This document shows positions 62,095 through 64,000 of a DNA stretch of 64,000 nucleotides, in pieces. Position numbers and translations under genes: made by a program. Location of the stretch: contig JARFXM010000007.1 in NCBI GenBank assembly GCA_029532625.1, positions 992,001 to 1,056,000 of the forward strand. Direction: 5' to 3'. The notes below the pieces were generated by a model. It did no database searches. It was not told where the DNA came from and was given only the letters and a program-made list of their open reading frames with translations. The DNA comes from Lomentospora prolificans. Its lineage: Eukaryota > Ascomycota > Sordariomycetes > Microascales > Microascaceae. The first letter of the stretch is position 1. Every line of letters starts with the position of its first letter.

Positions 62095-62769
62095 TGGCGC
62101 GCACTCCGCATTATCGCCTCGTCACCTCGGTATGAGGACGAGGAACTTGCACAGATCAGTGTGCTCTGGCCTATCGGGGTTTGAATTTAGCCATTTCTCA
62201 TCTATCGGCCCTCCGTACGCTGACCCCAAGAGGCATTCTGGGGTGCAAAACGGTCGGTTTGCACGTTTGGCCTTGGCGTTTGGCCGCCTCGGCCAGCTCC
62301 TTGATTTCCGGCCCCCACCCCTCGGAGAGCTGCCTTCTACTGATAACACAACCCTCTAGCCACGACGACCAGAATTAGGAGTAGACGGTGTGCGGGTTGA
62401 AGAAGGGGAAAAGAGAGGGCGAAGTGTGATATAATGAAAGGTCTGATAACAAGCAGACGGTCGATGCAGGAGCGCCCTTAATGTCATACCCTGGGCCGTT
62501 TCTCCCGCCTCTTCTTCAGTCGGAGGCATAATAGCGCCTCAGTCGAAGAAGGGTGTTCCTGCGCAATTTCCATTTGCGGAGGAACGGCTGCGGCTTGGAA
62601 TGCCATACTAGGGAAGGAAGGGAGGGCCGGGGGGGTGGAGCAGGGCACGAGGGGCGTTAGCAATCCGGCAGCTGGCCGGGTATGAGAAAAGAAGGAAATG
62701 CAACATTATGAAGTCTGGACGAGCCTGGCGGGGGAGATTTTCGCTGGATTAGCAAGGCAAACCGCCTAG
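62095..62769. other. Intergenic
   Basis: Nothing recognised. Purine-rich with poly-G near 62627-62640. Confidence 0.45.
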
Positions 62770-63114
62770 TAATCGAATGTGACGAGGCCGCTTCCCTGAC
62801 CGCGGAAGCCAAAGCAGAAGTGAGGAATTCTCAAAGCAAGGCCAGCTCGGGATGACAAGTATGACTTCTTTATTGATGATATTATTGAGACGCGTATCCA
62901 GCTCGTGCAAGACTTCCAGAAATATATCAGGGAGCCAAACTTCCCTGACCTGCTCAACACTGCGATGCGGAGCATAATGATGGTCACGTCTGTGGATCAG
63001 CTTGAAGAATGTTGCGGAAAGATTGTGACCCGCCTCTTGCATACAGGCAGTGACCCCTGCACTAATGGCCCTATTGAAAACCTGTGTTTATTCACATATT
63101 CTTCCAGTCTGTAA
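62770..63114 (+). pseudogene. Possible gene fragment, unknown family
   Basis: From 62850 a frame reads DDKYDFFIDDIIETRIQLV and continues helix-like and charged for about 85 codons to a stop at 63114. Just upstream, in another frame, ECDEAASLTAEAKAEVRNSQ has similar character, which suggests one reading frame broken near 62850. The family is not recognised. It could instead be an exon whose partners are outside view. Confidence 0.25.
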
Positions 63115-64000
63115 GCGACGAGTCATGTTGGATAGGCCTGGTTGCCCCCATTTTATCGTGTTCCAAGGTTCCTCAATGCTGTTGTGGCCTCAACGGGATC
63201 CATCCGGGTATCCTCAATGGGTGAAAAGGTGCCCTGGCGTCATGTTTGTGGTGGCTATCCTCCGTCTATTGATTGCCTCAGCGTCATACTTTGAATACGA
63301 CGATTACAAGATAGTGCTACTCTACATAGCGGGACTTGCCTTTTCATACATGGTGGTCTGTGGTGCTTAGATCATCTGAGTGCCTTGGGATGCTGGTCAC
63401 ACCGATGACTGAAGGCTGGCTGTACTTGAGGCCATGATTTGTTTTCCGTCACAACCAAAAGCTGTTCTCGAATCACAAAATCGCAGCCGCGCCAAGACGC
63501 ACAAAAAACGCCATCCTTGGGGATGATCAGATTGGGGGCATCTATCACATGAACTGTTTACACCGGCCAAATACTGGGAGCAGTCTCAACTAGCCTCGCT
63601 TCCACCGACGTCACGCGAACAAGGAGTTGCACCGTGGACATCTCTCGAGATTGGCATAACGCGGCTAACTTGCCTATAACATATTTTGTGCCCGAGGGCG
63701 AAACATTAGACCAAATGATGAAGGATAAAAGTAATAGAAAGCCTATCGACTAGAAGAAGAAGAGAGCAGAAGACAGCGATCACAATAACCTGGATGCTCG
63801 TCCTGATTACCATAAACCTATCCAACACATGGATGACTTGACTAATTGCTGGGGGTAATCAGTGTGGACATGGTAATAGACAAGAAGAAATTTTTCGTGG
63901 ATCTAGAATACGATGTCTATTTCGCCCTTGAAGCAACTCTAGCTGGGCGGTTAGGCGTTGATAGCGGAGTTTTCGCGAACGAAGCTCAGGTTTAGCCCAG
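63115..64000. other. Right edge, no gene recognised
   Basis: A short frame at 63125-63370 contains a hydrophobic stretch (VMFVVAILRLLIASASYF) but no family or good start. The rest to the window end shows frequent stops in all frames. Confidence 0.4.

Overview
The window looks like nuclear DNA from a filamentous ascomycete (Pezizomycotina, probably Sordariomycetes). Genes are interrupted by short introns of about 50-70 bp with GT..AG ends and RCTRAC-like branch points. The proteins are typically fungal: a QDE-2-type Argonaute, an Sro7/Lgl protein, a BAHD-like acyltransferase, a vacuolar/secreted M28 aminopeptidase, GH3 and GH10 secreted hydrolases, and MFS drug and monocarboxylate transporters. 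The species call is inference. No rRNA, tRNA, CRISPR array or intact transposon was recognised.

Layout. 2.1-5.5 kb: Argonaute (+). 6.9-8.3 kb: dihydroorotase of pyrimidine synthesis (-). 13.7-14.7 kb: polyglutamine C2H2 zinc-finger protein (+). 15.9-19.1 kb: Sro7/Lgl/tomosyn-type exocytosis protein (+). 19.4-21.9 kb: a nucleotide-sugar transporter whose last intron splices it onto a soluble glycosyltransferase-like domain (-), with a one-base frame break in a C7 run. 23.2-23.95 kb: a broken LaeA-like methyltransferase (+). 25.5-28.1 kb: a three-module protein, nucleotidyltransferase + HAD phosphatase + APH/choline-kinase-like kinase (+). 28.8-31.5 kb: GH3 beta-glucosidase (+). 31.9-33.6 kb: secreted Cys-containing repeat protein of unknown function (-). 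35.8-37.5 kb: GH10 xylanase with an acidic Pro/Glu tail (-). 37.5-45.7 kb: gene-poor, with one possible small two-exon gene at 41.0 kb. 45.7-47.9 kb: DHA2-type MFS transporter (-). 48.9-50.5 kb: monocarboxylate-type MFS transporter (-). 50.5-54.2 kb: gene-poor, AT-richer. 54.3 kb: single-pass membrane protein of unknown function (+). 55.3-56.9 kb: M28 aminopeptidase (-). 57.4-58.4 kb: a decayed GH2 beta-glucuronidase (+). 59.4-61.0 kb: BAHD-like acyltransferase (-). 61-64 kb: only doubtful fragments.

How it fits together. The left third is housekeeping and RNA silencing. The middle has two unusual multi-domain proteins that both point to activated-sugar or surface-glycan metabolism: the transporter-transferase fusion and the trifunctional nucleotidyltransferase/phosphatase/kinase. 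They lie next to secreted plant-polysaccharide hydrolases. The right half is accessory: two transporters, a peptidase, an acyltransferase and gene relics. The best candidates for something undescribed are the two multi-domain proteins. Exon boundaries were worked out by eye from splice consensus, reading frame and recalled family patterns. No alignment or expression data were available.
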